Notes: generated by a model not told the origin, from the letters alone. A stretch of 64,000 bases of DNA from Skeletonema tropicum (GCA_037178625.1 CM074136.1:1364001-1428000), one strand, 5' to 3'; positions 26,056 through 38,409 are shown, numbered from the stretch's first letter. Program-made: numbers and translations.

Positions 26056-27813
26056 ATGAGTGATAAGAAAGGTAGCCCCGCAAAGGAGCGCAAATCAAAT
26101 GATGGCCAGGTTGCGACGGATGCTGTGAATTATGTTTACAGCGCAAACATCACATCTTACGTCGGCGGCTTTCTATCTTCGTGGTTTGGATATCTTTTTG
26201 GGAGGGGTGATGCCTCATCGTCTGGGGCATCTACTCATAAAAATGATATTTCACAGTTGGATCGAATGGAGGAAATGATGATGAGGATGGAAGAGAAGCT
26301 AGCCACCGTGAGCAGCCTCGAGAGCCGATGTGAGCGATTGGAAGAAAAGTGCAGCTCCCTTGAAAATTTATTGGAGTCGAAATTCAATACTTTATCCTGT
26401 GATCTTGACCAAAAATGCGACTCACTTGCAAATAGATTGGAGGCCAAAGTCGATTCGGCACGTGCGCAGGAGACTGACAAAGCACTCAAACGTCATGAAT
26501 ACAATGAAATGTTGATAAAGAATCAGCGCTGGGAGTACTCTGTTCCTGTTCTTTCGATGAATGAATTAATTTACAATGGATACACAGAAAATGAAGCTGA
26601 AGCTGAGCATCTAGCTTTGGGCGCTGGAGGTCTGAAACATGTCACCACTTTAATGAGGCGGGGAGAATTCTCACATGAGCGCAACGGCAAAGGGAAGGGC
26701 ATCGTATTGACAATGAATTTGAATGATGATCATCCTATATTCAATTACGCAATCAACAATGAACTGCTTCCGCATTGGAAGGAGTTTGCTGCAGCTTTAG
26801 AGCAGTTTACCCCTGCAATCAACTTGTTGCCTGACAACTGTGAGAGTTATTTCGCCTTTAACGGCGTCCAACTGAATCATGATGCAATGCTTCTTGTCGA
26901 AGAGGCGTTGATTGGCAAACCGTTTCGAAAATTGCGCTTCCTTAACAACAATAACGGCAATAATGCTGAAGATGTTGCTCGTGGAGGAATGAGCGTAGAT
27001 GCCATCCTTGATGTAGTCGAAAACAACAAGCATCTGCGGAAGCTCGAAATTTGGAGGAATCAGATTGGTCCCCAACACATCGAAAGGCTCTGCTCTGCTG
27101 TGCGGGACTATCCCCTCGTGGAGCTTGGGATTAGCGATAGCTTTGAACCAGGCATCGGGGATCAAATGCTGACAGCACTTCTTACTAGTGGTGAATTGAA
27201 ATTAGAGAGACTAGATATGTCTGACAATAGTATCTCCTCACTTGGGATCACACTATTGGCAGATTTCTTGGCAACGAATCCAATGTTGAAAGAACTCGAT
27301 CTCGAAGACAATGATTTGAACGACAGTGACGCTGTGTTAATTGCAAATGCTCTTCGAACCAATTCGACATTGCGACGCATCAATCTTAATGATAACGACA
27401 TCGATAACGATGGTGCTGGTGAGAAGGCTTTCCACCTTGTGTTGTGCGATGAAAGCAGTTTGAACGCAGCTGCTGATTCGAATCACGTGTGCATTTGTAT
27501 GCACTATGATTACAGCAATCGTCACGAGCAATGGCAAATCAATAGAGGGTGGAAAGTTTACAGTCTTCTTTCATCGAGGAATGAAACGTTGTCCAATGTG
27601 AATGACTTCGGTGACATTGATGTGAAGATGTTGCCAAATATGCTGGAAGCTGTGCAAAAGTACCATACTGCTGCCAGAGAATACAATGAAAGCGTATATC
27701 AAAGCTTGTTCTATACAGAATCGTTATCGATCGTGTATGAGATTATGCGCAAATGGGACAAGGCATTCCCTCTGTACAAGGCGCTGGGAGTTGAAAGTAC
27801 TGAAACGTCTTAA
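26056..27813 (+). CDS. LRR family protein, copy 3 (intact, 585 aa)
   Basis: Full-length member of the family. Order of parts: a basic N-terminus (AKERKSNDGQ); a hydrophobic aromatic segment GGFLSSWFGYLFG at residues 37-49, possibly a membrane-contact motif; a coiled coil at about 66-145, rich in Met, Glu and Leu heptads; a conserved middle with LPHWKEFAAALEQF; then ribonuclease-inhibitor-type LRRs at about 380-460 (LERLDMSDNSIS, LKELDLEDNDL, LRRINLNDNDI). The C-terminus has MLPNMLEAVQKY and IVYEIMRKWDKAFPLYK. Such proteins are usually binding scaffolds; no enzyme domain is seen. It is transcribed away from the 25048 gene. Copies at 1 and 2252 and three decayed copies show the family is expanding locally. 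Confidence 0.85.
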   Translation: MSDKKGSPAKERKSNDGQVATDAVNYVYSANITSYVGGFLSSWFGYLFGRGDASSSGASTHKNDISQLDRMEEMMMRMEEKLATVSSLESRCERLEEKCSSLENLLESKFNTLSCDLDQKCDSLANRLEAKVDSARAQETDKALKRHEYNEMLIKNQRWEYSVPVLSMNELIYNGYTENEAEAEHLALGAGGLKHVTTLMRRGEFSHERNGKGKGIVLTMNLNDDHPIFNYAINNELLPHWKEFAAALEQFTPAINLLPDNCESYFAFNGVQLNHDAMLLVEEALIGKPFRKLRFLNNNNGNNAEDVARGGMSVDAILDVVENNKHLRKLEIWRNQIGPQHIERLCSAVRDYPLVELGISDSFEPGIGDQMLTALLTSGELKLERLDMSDNSISSLGITLLADFLATNPMLKELDLEDNDLNDSDAVLIANALRTNSTLRRINLNDNDIDNDGAGEKAFHLVLCDESSLNAAADSNHVCICMHYDYSNRHEQWQINRGWKVYSLLSSRNETLSNVNDFGDIDVKMLPNMLEAVQKYHTAAREYNESVYQSLFYTESLSIVYEIMRKWDKAFPLYKALGVESTETS

Positions 27814-27828
27814 TATTAGAATCCATTA

Positions 27829-27858
27829 GTTTGTTGTTGTTGTTGTTGTTGTTGTTGT
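27829..27858. repeat. (GTT)n microsatellite
   Basis: About nine GTT triplets directly after the stop codon of the 26056 gene, in its 3' untranslated region. Confidence 0.9.
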
Positions 27859-28735
27859 ACAATACCATACCTCTCTGTAAGCTGAGCCGAGGCATTGAAT
27901 TTATTGCTCGTTTCCATACCCGAAGGTTGGGCTTTAGGACATGGTTTACATTATTTGTGACAATGCACACAAATTAGTGGCGAGTATGCGAAGATGCTTG
28001 ATAAGTAGGAACATTCTTCGGACCCTAGAATGTTTATCAGCTTGCCTTACCCGTGGGAGGCGGGAAGGAAGTGCGAGGTCAGAACCTACCAAACAACTAC
28101 ACAAATCGATCACTCCAAGTTCCAACATGGCCACCCAGGCCTCTCCATCCAACATACTCCAACAACCAATCAAATGTAAGAAATCAGCAGCGGCGGCGTC
28201 TTTTCTTCCAGTGGCAACGAGTTCCGGGTAGGAGCAAGAAGAGATAGGACGGTGGGTACACGCAAAATATTCATGAGGAGTATTTTCTTGTGTGGGGCTT
28301 TAGGTTTCTTGAGGCGCAGCTTCTTCCTGACCGCCAGAAGCTTTGATCGTCAGAGGAACAACAACTTCTCACACACCTCCGCGTCCACTTCTTACCTCCT
28401 TGACTCTTGAGGCGCCGCCCGCCCGGCCCAATTTGTCCAGTAACTATGCTCATCTCGGCGAGAAAATAAGATATTTACATGATTCTTTATATCTACGACC
28501 CGCACTAACACACTCGAGAGGGCTGTATCATTGGTTCTATCTCATCTTGTATAGCAGTAATAAAATTCGGGGACTCGTTAGTAGGCCGCCATTGTGGAGG
28601 TGTCTAAAACAAGGTTTTATTCCTCTTACTCTACAAACGAATTATGGTTGACTATCATCTACAAAGGACTGATCCCAATATGCATAGACTCATGACACTG
28701 TGAGTTGAAATAATGGAATGCTTGCATACAATTTG
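27859..28735. other. no gene recognised
   Basis: Several ORFs of 60-100 codons exist on both strands, for example 27941-28231 and 28343-28651, but none has recognisable composition or a match elsewhere in the window. I see no repeat structure. Confidence 0.4.
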
Positions 28736-28945
28736 GTATTGCTCATCTAATCACTCCTGCCTTTGCGCTCGAGGTGCAGGCTTGCAGAAGTCGATGCGTA
28801 CGTGCAGTTCTCGCAGAGCACGCGAGACAAGGGCCGTCTGAATGTTTGAGGTGCGAGGGTATTGCTCTTGCCTCGTCAGCCGAGACAAGGAAGGCCGTAT
28901 TGAGAGCAAGGAAGCTTGATAAGCTTCATCAATATTCCATTTGAG
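28736..28945 (+). pseudogene. 3' fragment of a DFPxRR-family gene (copy of 35979-36189)
   Basis: Corresponds to the last third of the intact ORF at 35758-36189, starting at GIAHLITPAF and ending at the HQYSI stop. The upstream two thirds are missing. Small changes are present; the copied segment retains much of the same frame. It marks the left edge of segmental duplication copy A. Confidence 0.75.
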
Positions 28946-29588
28946 AATACACAGGTAATCTTCTCAAAGTTCGAGTGGATTATTCATACTTAGACTGGTT
29001 GTACGGGGTCTGTTGCCATACTCATCACTTATTCCAACTGCATCAGAGTACAAACATTTTTGCGATCTCGCATTATTGTGGTTCTGTTTAGACACCAGGT
29101 TGACGAAGCATCCTAAAAGCCACCATCGTTTCTGGCTCTTCAGCACTCTAGAGGGTGATTGTTACGGATGCCATCATCGGTAGATAAGATAGATAGAATG
29201 AAAGAAAGATTATTTTAGTTACTATTTACTCTCTCTCTAGAGAGAGACGCCAGTGTCAGTAGAGAACATAAAGGAGAACTTAATCCTGATCCTCTCTCTC
29301 TCTTTAGAGCTAGAGAGAGGCACTCTAGAGAGAGAGGGATCGGTAGAGAAAGGGGAATTTAAACAAGGAGGGGCTCGGATTACTCCCGAAGACGCCATTG
29401 GGGCCTGATATGCTAGAGGTACGGTTGGTCGACGAAAGTGGATAGCAAGCGCGATACTTAGAACAGAGTAGAAGTGAATATTCACATCAACACAACTAAC
29501 AACTAATCGCTAACGCCATGCTGTTCACTCTTGCTCACTGCAGCTGGAATAATCCAGCAGACTTTCCAGCTGGGTAAGTATTGTTTAA

Positions 29589-31568
29589 CGCTATGTACCC
29601 CAGACCTTATTTTACCTTATTTTTGATTTGTGTCAAGTACCCAGCAGAACTTCGCTTGTAGTAGCCCGATTTTCATTATTCCAAGAGCAGTATTATTCTC
29701 AGCAGGGTAGTAGTGAATAGTCTGCCAAATATTATGCCGTAATTCCATTGTCAACAGCCGCTAGAAAGGGTATTGCTGTCTCACTGTCTGTTGGCTTTTA
29801 CGTGAAAATTGCTAGTAAAAAACCATGGGCTATGTATGGTTGGTACGTAGGAAACTTGTAAAAGCCCCTTTTAGTACATATGCGTGAAGATACTCGGAAA
29901 CTACATGAAATTTGTAGTTCAATGGTGTTTTGACCTCGAATTATAGACTGTTGCATCATGGAACACTATCACACCAAAGTTTGCTACTTTTGATCCCCTA
30001 GTAAATATGCAAACATGACCAATTTTGGTGAGGTAGGAAACTTATTAGGCTGAGGTCAATATTGTGAGTATAAACTATAAATTGATTATTCTCTGACTAA
30101 AGAAGACATGCTGAATCGATTGCAATAGCGAGCGGGCGGCCAATGTGATCACATAACATGCTAAACGCGCTGCCAATATAGTGATTTTTTCGGACGCCAT
30201 GTTTGTTAGCATATATATCAAGATAAGTGTCGCCCACACATAGTATATCGGTCAATTCTTCTCTAGTGATGAGTCTCTAATGAGAGGAGCTACGAAGAAG
30301 ATTCATCAGATGATAAACAGAAAAACTATGATAGTCTCATCCCAAAAAGGAACCTATCCATAGCAACCTAGAAATAGGAACTGTTGACGCTAGCATTAGC
30401 AAGAGATGAAGATCTCCCTAAGACTAAGCTACTCATCTAGATGCGGTTGTAGCAACAAAGTAGTGTAGTGGATTTGCACGAGAGGTAGCTCTCTCGTGAT
30501 ACCAGGCCAGACTATCCCGCAAATATCCGACATCATGGGACGATGTTTGGTGTTCGCACGATGTCACGCCCAGTCCCTACTTCCCATCAATTTAATGGAC
30601 TGCTATTGCTTGCTGCAGGTAAGGAAGATTGTATTTTGTTTGCATGATATTATTGTTAGTTTAGTGGAAAAACAACCAACCGGCAATTGGTAGACCCAGC
30701 GTTCGACCCCTGGGCAATAGTCCCTCGGTAAACATTATATTTATATCTTTCTTATTAGGACCGACACTATACGCATCTGACTTAGACTGAATATAGTTCT
30801 CTGTGAGAGCAACGCTCCACTTAGAACATCGTATCGCTCCGCTCGGCTCATCTTCCCCATGGAGATGCTCCGCTCGCTGCGCTCGCTTCGCACGCTATGT
30901 ACCCCAGAGTGGCGGGATGCAAAAAAAAATTTTACTAACAAAAGTGCTAACAAACATGGCGTCCGACCCGATCACTATATTGGCAGCGCGTTTAGCATGT
31001 TATGTGATCATCTTCACGGACCGCCCAGTATTGCAATCGATTCAGCATGTCTTCTTTTGTCAGAGAGTAATCAATTTATAGTGTATATACTCACAATATT
31101 GACCTCATCCTAATAAGTTTCTTACCTCACCAAAATTGGCTATATTTGCATATTTACTAGGTAAATGAAAGTAGCAAACTTTGGTGTGATAGTGTTTCAT
31201 GATGCAATAGTCTATAATCCGAGGTCAAAACACCATTGAACTACAAATTTCATGTAGTTTCGAGTATCTTCACGCATATGTACTAAAAGGTGCTTTTACA
31301 ACTTTCCTACGTACCAACCATACATAGCCCATGGTTTTTTACTAGTGATTTTCACGTAGATGCTGACACACCGTGAGACAGCAATACCCTTTCTATCGGC
31401 TGCTGGCAATGGAATCACAGCATAATATTAGGCAGACTATTCACTACTACCCTGCTGAGAATAATACTGCTCTTGGAATCATTAAAATCGGGCTACTACA
31501 AGCGAAGTTCTGCTGGGTACTTGACAAAATTCAAAATTTTGCGATTTTTTGCGCTCTGGTACATAGCG
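29589..31568. mobile_element. TTAA-flanked fold-back element, ~1.98 kb with ~620 bp inverted arms
   Basis: Bases 29589-30206 are repeated in inverted orientation at about 30950-31568. Both termini read CGCTATGTACC, and TTAA flanks each end (29585-29588 and 31569-31572). Copy B of the duplication has the empty site: gtattgtttaccctgg at about 36837-36852. This shows a clean insertion with a TTAA target duplication, the signature of the piggyBac superfamily. No transposase is present. The roughly 740 bp spacer holds a tRNA-like sequence and a third copy of the terminal motif (cgctatgtaccccaga near 30892), suggesting a nested or rearranged element. A diverged arm fragment lies at 34695-34925. Confidence 0.85.
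30649..30721 (+). tRNA. tRNA-like sequence (pseudo-tRNA or tRNA-derived SINE head)
   Basis: A 73-base stretch folds as a cloverleaf by eye. The acceptor stem is ATTATTG/CAATAGT (7 pairs, one G-T). The anticodon stem is ACCAA/TTGGT, starting at canonical position 27, around the 7-base loop CCGGCAA (GGC at positions 34-36, the Ala anticodon for GCC). The T stem is CCCAG/CTGGG with GTTCGACCC in its loop. The A box TAGTTTAGTGG and the B box GTTCGACCC fit RNA polymerase III promoters. Against a working tRNA: C instead of U at position 33, a 10-base T loop and a weak D stem. It lies in the spacer of a mobile element. I favour a pseudogene or SINE. Confidence 0.4.
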
Positions 31569-32347
31569 TTAACCTGGAAAAAGGAACTGATGCATGCAAT
31601 TTTATGGCTACTATCTCCTACGTACTTACTACTTGTCGACGTGCGGGTTCGCAAAAGAGTTTTTGCACATGAACATCCGAACGGAATCCTTTTTCTGGAA
31701 TTTCAATATCTTTGTAACAAATCACAAACGCACGCTGTGCATGAAAGTCTGAAGGGAGAAGTCAGGGGATTGAGATTAAGTTTGAAGCCTTCTGGATCAA
31801 ATAGTTGTTCTCGACCATTGCACATCAAAAGGAATTTGTGCCTTCTGCATGGGTCGGATGGAGTCGTATCGGAAAAACACTGCATTGCACTCAAAGACGT
31901 CACCCAAGGAACATCTGGATCTGGAGAGCACCGTGCAAACCCACCTCCCAAAACACCAGAAATCTTGACCCTTCATCTTCTACCTATGTACTTGCAGAAG
32001 ATGCTCTCTCTCTCTCTCATACGAGGAGTTAGGCTGTTCGAGGAATCGATTGTGTATATCGTCAAGATTCATTCCACCATAGTATCTTCCAGTCTTAGGG
32101 AAGATATTCATCAAAGTCTTCCATTCTGTCTTCTGCAAGTACCTTTATCGTCGATGGACTTGCAGAAGACTTCTGACCGAAGTGGCTCACGTTAATTTCC
32201 AGCCTTGCGGTTTTTTCTTGTCTGAAAAAAGGGCAGTCAAAAAAGGATAACAGTAACAGTATCGATTATATACTTCACATTACTGCTGCTGCTGCTGCTA
32301 CTACTACTACTACGAATAATAATAATGATATAACAGAAATCTTGCAG

Positions 32348-32348
<1 letters not shown>
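31569..32348. other. duplicated non-coding segment (copy A)
   Basis: Collinear with about 36845-37572 of copy B. A long ORF at 31473-32195 crosses the fold-back element boundary and is not kept open in copy B, so it is not a gene. Only microsatellite seeds (CTG, CTA) are visible near 32280-32320. Confidence 0.6.
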
Positions 32349-32733
<385 letters not shown>

Positions 32734-32843
32734 GAAAACAACATTAGCCCTAAATCCTAAACACTTCTCAAGAATGTTGGCATCCCTTTGATGTGACTCG
32801 TACTAGTACTAGACATTTTGTAGCCATCAAATGAAACTTTATT

Positions 32844-33344
32844 TCATGCAGCAAACAAAGTCTCTATTTGCAGCAAGAGATCATCATCGCTCCTTGCGGA
32901 AGGCGGCCCTTGTTTGGCTGCTTTGCGTTCGGGTTCCTCTTCGTCTTCGTCTTCGTCATCGGATATGGCTCGGGTGCTTTCTGCCAAGTCAAGCTCTTCC
33001 ATGATGTCGTGTAGGAGCAAGTTAGGATGAAGTTCACAAGAGAGCCTCGTCTTGCGCTTGGGCTTGGAGGAGGAATCATCTGCATTGCCGAGGTGATTGG
33101 TATCAAGGAGGTCACTCAGGCCAGCATTCCTGAAGATTTCATTGATCTTTCCAGCAGCTTGCAAGTCATCAACGCCTTCATCTTCTTCGAGACAGAGTAA
33201 TAAGGCCTTCATTCGGAAGAGGTTACTTGAATAACGAGAGAATGCATCTGCATCTGGTTCCCCGACTCGGAGAGGCTTAGTAGCGCTGCCACCACCATCA
33301 TGCTGTTTCGTTGGTACAGTGTGCTTGAGCTTGAGAACATTCAT
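32844..33344 (-). CDS. hypothetical acidic protein, 166 aa (copy A)
   Basis: The product is identical to that of 37909-38409. It starts MNVLKLKHTVPTKQHDGGG, has a helical middle (FRMKALLLCLEEDEGVDD, then KINEIFRNAGLSDLLD), a KPKRK basic patch that could be a nuclear-localisation signal, an acidic run DDEDEDEEEPE near residues 132-142, and ends LLLQIETLFAA. I do not recognise the family. Preservation of the whole frame in both copies of a duplication full of non-coding drift suggests it is real. The start Met is the only good one. Confidence 0.6.
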   Translation of the reverse strand: MNVLKLKHTVPTKQHDGGGSATKPLRVGEPDADAFSRYSSNLFRMKALLLCLEEDEGVDDLQAAGKINEIFRNAGLSDLLDTNHLGNADDSSSKPKRKTRLSCELHPNLLLHDIMEELDLAESTRAISDDEDEDEEEPERKAAKQGPPSARSDDDLLLQIETLFAA

Positions 33345-33682
33345 GTTTAAGGCAGAAAAATATGATACAATGTCAATCGTTGCCTTTTGCTTTTGTGAAA
33401 ATCGAAGACCTCAAACTTTTGTACATTACGTAAGTGCAACCGAGGGCAATGAACAAGAACTGCACAGCTAAGTTTTAAGCCTACTTGCCATCAAAAGAAT
33501 CGTGCATCTCGCTGCATCTGATGATGGGTCGGAGTCGCTGGTCCATGATCGCTTTTACATCGCTAGAAGCTGCCATTGAACATTGAACTTGAACTCCCTT
33601 CAGAGCAGCTGGCAAAGCAGCTGGCCTGATGAATAGGTATGTAATAGGTAGGCCTTTAGTGCAGAAGGAAAAATATTAATCG
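33345..33682. other. duplicated segment, no gene
   Basis: Collinear with copy B around 38410-38550 and 38920-39054. It contains the stretch ctgcatctgatgatgggtcg and, near 33650, the equivalent of the TRIM target site (ggcctttagtgcag). Confidence 0.6.
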
Positions 33683-34470
33683 AGTGTCGTCAATCGTCAA
33701 CTGAATCATGATGCTATGCTTCGATCAAAGACGCATTGATTCGCAAACCCTTTCAATAATTGTCCCTCGCAAACAGTAATACCGGCAATAATGATGAAGA
33801 TCTTGCTCGTGGAGGAATGAGCGTAGATGACATCCTTGTATAGTAGAAAGGAACAAACATTTGCGAAAGCTCGAAATTCAGAACATCCAAATTGGTCCCC
33901 AACACATCGAAAGGTTCTGATCCTCTATCGTTTGGATTTATCCCTTGGTGGAACTTGAAATTTACCAATAGCTGTGAACCAGGCATTGGGGATCAAATGC
34001 TGACAGCACTTCTTACTAGTACCAGTGGTGATTGAAATTAGAGGGCCTCGACATGCGTGGTAATAACATCACCTCAGCTGTGGGCACTCTATTGTCAAAT
34101 TTCCTCGCAACGAATCCAATGTTGAAAATACTCAATCTCGAAGACAATGATTTGAACGACACTGACGCTGCGTTGATTGCAAATCTCTTCGAACCAATAC
34201 GATATTACGTGATCTCGATCTCGAATATGACAACATCTCTGACGCTGGTATTGAGGCGTTCCAACTTGCATTGTGCGATGAAAGCAGTTTGAACGCAGCT
34301 GCTAATTCGAATCACAGGTGCATTTGTATGCACTATGATTACAGTTACAGCAATTGGTCACGAGCAATGGCAAATCAAAAGAGGATGGAAAGGATACAGT
34401 CTTCTTTCATCTAGGAATGGAACGTTGTCCAATGTGAATCACTTCTGTGACATTGATGCGAAGATGTTGC
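33683..34470 (+). pseudogene. decayed LRR family gene (copy A)
   Basis: Follows the 26056 gene from QLNHDAM through the LRRs (LDMRGNNITS, LKILNLEDNDLND) to the region around DIDAKMLPN near 34460. It contains stops (for example after ddily near 33841), a lost base before 34035 and other indels. It is not translatable as one protein. The best local frame is 34032-34292. Confidence 0.85.
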
Positions 34471-34485
34471 CAAATATTATTATTG

Positions 34486-34680
34486 CATTTCATGCATTTC
34501 CTCAGTGAAGAGCAGCTGGCGGCATATGTATGCGATGAGTCATTCGTCGCAAATCGAGGGAGAGAGCGGAGAAGCTTGCGTCTGGTTACTTAGAGATATT
34601 GGCATAGTCAAAGTCAAAGAGCTGATAAGAATAAGAGTAAAGTAGATTTCTGATTATGTTCTACTTTTCTCATCATAACA
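34486..34680 (+). pseudogene. 3' end of DFPxRR-family gene fused to the LRR pseudogene
   Basis: The sequence catttcctcagtgaagagca and what follows, through ggcatagtcaaagtc and taagagtaaagtagatttctg, match the 3' end and 3' flank of the genes at 41100 and 57959. It abuts the LRR pseudogene with no spacer. An extra ATGT-like insertion disrupts the frame (gcatatgtatgcgatgag). Confidence 0.75.
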
Positions 34681-34694
34681 GTTGATTCATCGAA

Positions 34695-34925
34695 GGTCAA
34701 AAGGGGCCCGAACTACAAATTTCATGTAGTTTCCGAGTAAGTGTCTTAATTCATACACTAACACGTTCTATTACGCGTTCCTATTCCCGTACAAACATAG
34801 CAGCCGGTGTTTTTTTGCTAGCAATTTTCAGTAGTTGCCGACACCTACCCGCGTGAGACAGCAATACCCTTCAATCCACTGTTGGCAAATGGAATTACAG
34901 CATAACATTAAGCAGACTCTTCATG
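34695..34925. repeat. diverged fragment of the TTAA fold-back arm
   Basis: Matches the right arm of the 29589-31568 element (about 31204-31450): aactacaaatttcatgtagt, then the gtgagacagcaatacccttt region, with many substitutions. This shows the fold-back family has more than one member here. Confidence 0.75.
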
Positions 34926-35043
34926 AGTAAATGAGGGCCCTATTTCACAGAAAGGATATTGGAGAGTGAGTTACTGCAATGGGACCATCTACTTTAAGTT
35001 CATGGTGTGATGCAACCTGCAATGCAACGACATCAACTCGCTC

Positions 35044-35195
35044 CATTCACTCCAAGCTAGACTCCGAGACACTCCGAGACAGACTCCGAGACGCTCCATC
35101 ACACGCTCCGAGAAACTCCGAGACAGTCACATGATACACTCCATGACACACTCCATGACACACTCCATGAGACACTCCATGAGACACTCCGTGAC
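35044..35195. repeat. ~12 bp minisatellite (CACTCCATGACA-like)
   Basis: Tandem units of about 12-13 bases: first the variant actccgagac, then cactccatgaca and cactccatgaga, about twelve in all. ORFs here with repeating HSMTHSM or HGVCHG are by-products. Confidence 0.85.
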
Positions 35196-35757
35196 GCCAG
35201 GCCCGGATCTTGCTAAGAAAACAGAAAAAGGATTCTCGGATGTATGTGTGCAACTTGCTCATGTGTGCCCAAGTACACCATCACCATATCATCACACGAA
35301 CAATAAACGCGGGAGGAGACAGGCCTGCCGGGCCATGTCCGATTTTGCGAACTATGGTCCCAACCCGCAAGGAACCGTAAATTGGAAATTGGCATCTTCA
35401 ACTTCTTTTTCCGGGTTCAACAAAAAACTACTATTTAGCCAGCTAGCTGATCAGAAACTCTCTCAGACCTGAACCTACTAGTAATACAAGGAAGGGGCAG
35501 CGAACTCCAGAGAGCTGTGCATCAAAGTTTGAAGGGAGAAGTCAGGGGATTGCATTCTCGCCATCTGTCAAGTTGAGATTCTCGCCATCTGTCAATTTTG
35601 AGATTGGCAAAGCCAGCTACATCTGTTGATGTGCAGCTGCCCTCTTGTATATCATAATATAAAGATCAATTGGACTGCAGAGCTTGCTCAGCTCGACCGC
35701 TTTGACTGAGAACTCACATCATCTTCACATCTCAAAAATACAAAACAAAACTTGAAC
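35196..35757. other. flank and promoter region of the 35758 gene
   Basis: No gene seen. Bases around 35515-35560 repeat a short piece of the duplicated segment (gaagggagaagtcaggggat, as at 31750). The last ~60 bases before the ATG at 35758 are A/C-rich (ctcaaaaatacaaaacaaaac), as expected for a 5' untranslated region. Confidence 0.4.
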
Positions 35758-36189
35758 ATGGCGTCAGAATTGATCGTAGACTTTCCCCTCAGGCGCAGCC
35801 ACATGCATGTGCGATTTGCCGAAACAGCGCAGCTTTACATTGTTCATAGGCACGAGGACAAGAACGAGCTGTGGTACACCAAGGCAGAATACAACGCAAT
35901 GAAACGAAGCATTATTCAAGATGTCCTCCAAGCTCGTGCAAGTGATTGGACATCCGAAGAAGATAGAGGCTCCTGGATTGGTATTGCTCATCTAATCACT
36001 CCTGCCTTTGCGCTTGAGGTGCAGGCTTGCAGAAGTCGATGCGTACGTGCAGTTCTCGTAGAGCAGGCGAGGCAGTGGCCGTTTGAATGTTTGAGGTCTG
36101 AGATCATTGCTCTTGCCTCGTCAGCCGAGACAAGGAAGGCCGTATTGAGAGCAAGGAAGGTCGGTCAGCTTCATCAATATTCCATTTGA
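35758..36189 (+). CDS. DFPxRR-family protein (143 aa)
   Basis: Start chosen at the ATG at 35758 (MASELIVDFPLRR); the frame extends two codons upstream without another ATG. The N-terminal LIVDFPLRR matches LIVDFPDRRR and LIADFPYRRR of the 56899 and 57959 copies. VRFAETAQLYIVHR parallels VRFSEDIDTHYFQYP of the 41100 gene. ELWYTKAEYNAMKRSIIQDV parallels the GDKYIFTLEMGRDV region. The C-terminus, with Ser-rich then RARKVGQ, parallels SREERAQKLACGY-like ends. It is a small domain of a type I associate with diatom hypothetical proteins (recollection, not a search). Function unknown. The last 70 codons are copied at 28736. Confidence 0.7.
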   Translation: MASELIVDFPLRRSHMHVRFAETAQLYIVHRHEDKNELWYTKAEYNAMKRSIIQDVLQARASDWTSEEDRGSWIGIAHLITPAFALEVQACRSRCVRAVLVEQARQWPFECLRSEIIALASSAETRKAVLRARKVGQLHQYSI

Positions 36190-37798
<1,609 letters not shown>

Positions 37799-37908
37799 GA
37801 AAACAACATTAGCCCTAAATCCTAAACACTTCTCAAGAATGTTGGCATCCCTTTGATGTGACTCGTACTAGTACTAGACATTTTGCAGCCATCAAATGAA
37901 ACTTTATT

Positions 37909-38409
37909 TCATGCAGCAAACAAAGTCTCTATTTGCAGCAAGAGATCATCATCGCTCCTTGCGGAAGGCGGCCCTTGTTTGGCTGCTTTGCGTTCGGGTT
38001 CCTCTTCGTCTTCGTCTTCGTCATCGGATATGGCTCGGGTGCTTTCTGCCAAGTCAAGCTCTTCCATGATGTCGTGTAGGAGCAAGTTAGGATGAAGTTC
38101 ACAAGAGAGCCTCGTCTTGCGCTTGGGCTTGGAGGAGGAATCATCTGCATTGCCGAGGTGATTGGTATCAAGGAGGTCACTCAGGCCAGCATTCCTGAAG
38201 ATTTCATTGATCTTTCCAGCAGCTTGCAAGTCATCAACGCCTTCATCTTCTTCGAGACAGAGTAATAAGGCCTTCATTCGGAAGAGGTTACTTGAATAAC
38301 GAGAGAATGCATCTGCATCTGGTTCCCCGACTCGGAGAGGCTTAGTAGCGCTGCCACCACCATCATGCTGTTTCGTTGGTACAGTGTGCTTGAGCTTGAG
38401 AACATTCAT
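37909..38409 (-). CDS. hypothetical acidic protein, 166 aa (copy B)
   Basis: The translation is identical to that of 32844-33344, including the KPKRK patch and the acidic DDEDEDEEEPE run. Flanking non-coding sequence differs more, for example in the microsatellite length and at about 38500-38530. The upstream flank is interrupted about 160 bp away by the palindromic element. Function unknown. Confidence 0.6.
   Translation of the reverse strand: MNVLKLKHTVPTKQHDGGGSATKPLRVGEPDADAFSRYSSNLFRMKALLLCLEEDEGVDDLQAAGKINEIFRNAGLSDLLDTNHLGNADDSSSKPKRKTRLSCELHPNLLLHDIMEELDLAESTRAISDDEDEDEEEPERKAAKQGPPSARSDDDLLLQIETLFAA

Noticed and set aside
29159..29520. Possible solo LTR starting TGTTACGG, also at 36382
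   Set aside because: No second LTR, no convincing CA end and no target duplication could be found; it may just be duplicated unique sequence.
31473..32195. 240-codon plus-strand ORF
   Set aside because: It crosses the right end of the TTAA fold-back element, and the part outside is not open in copy B.
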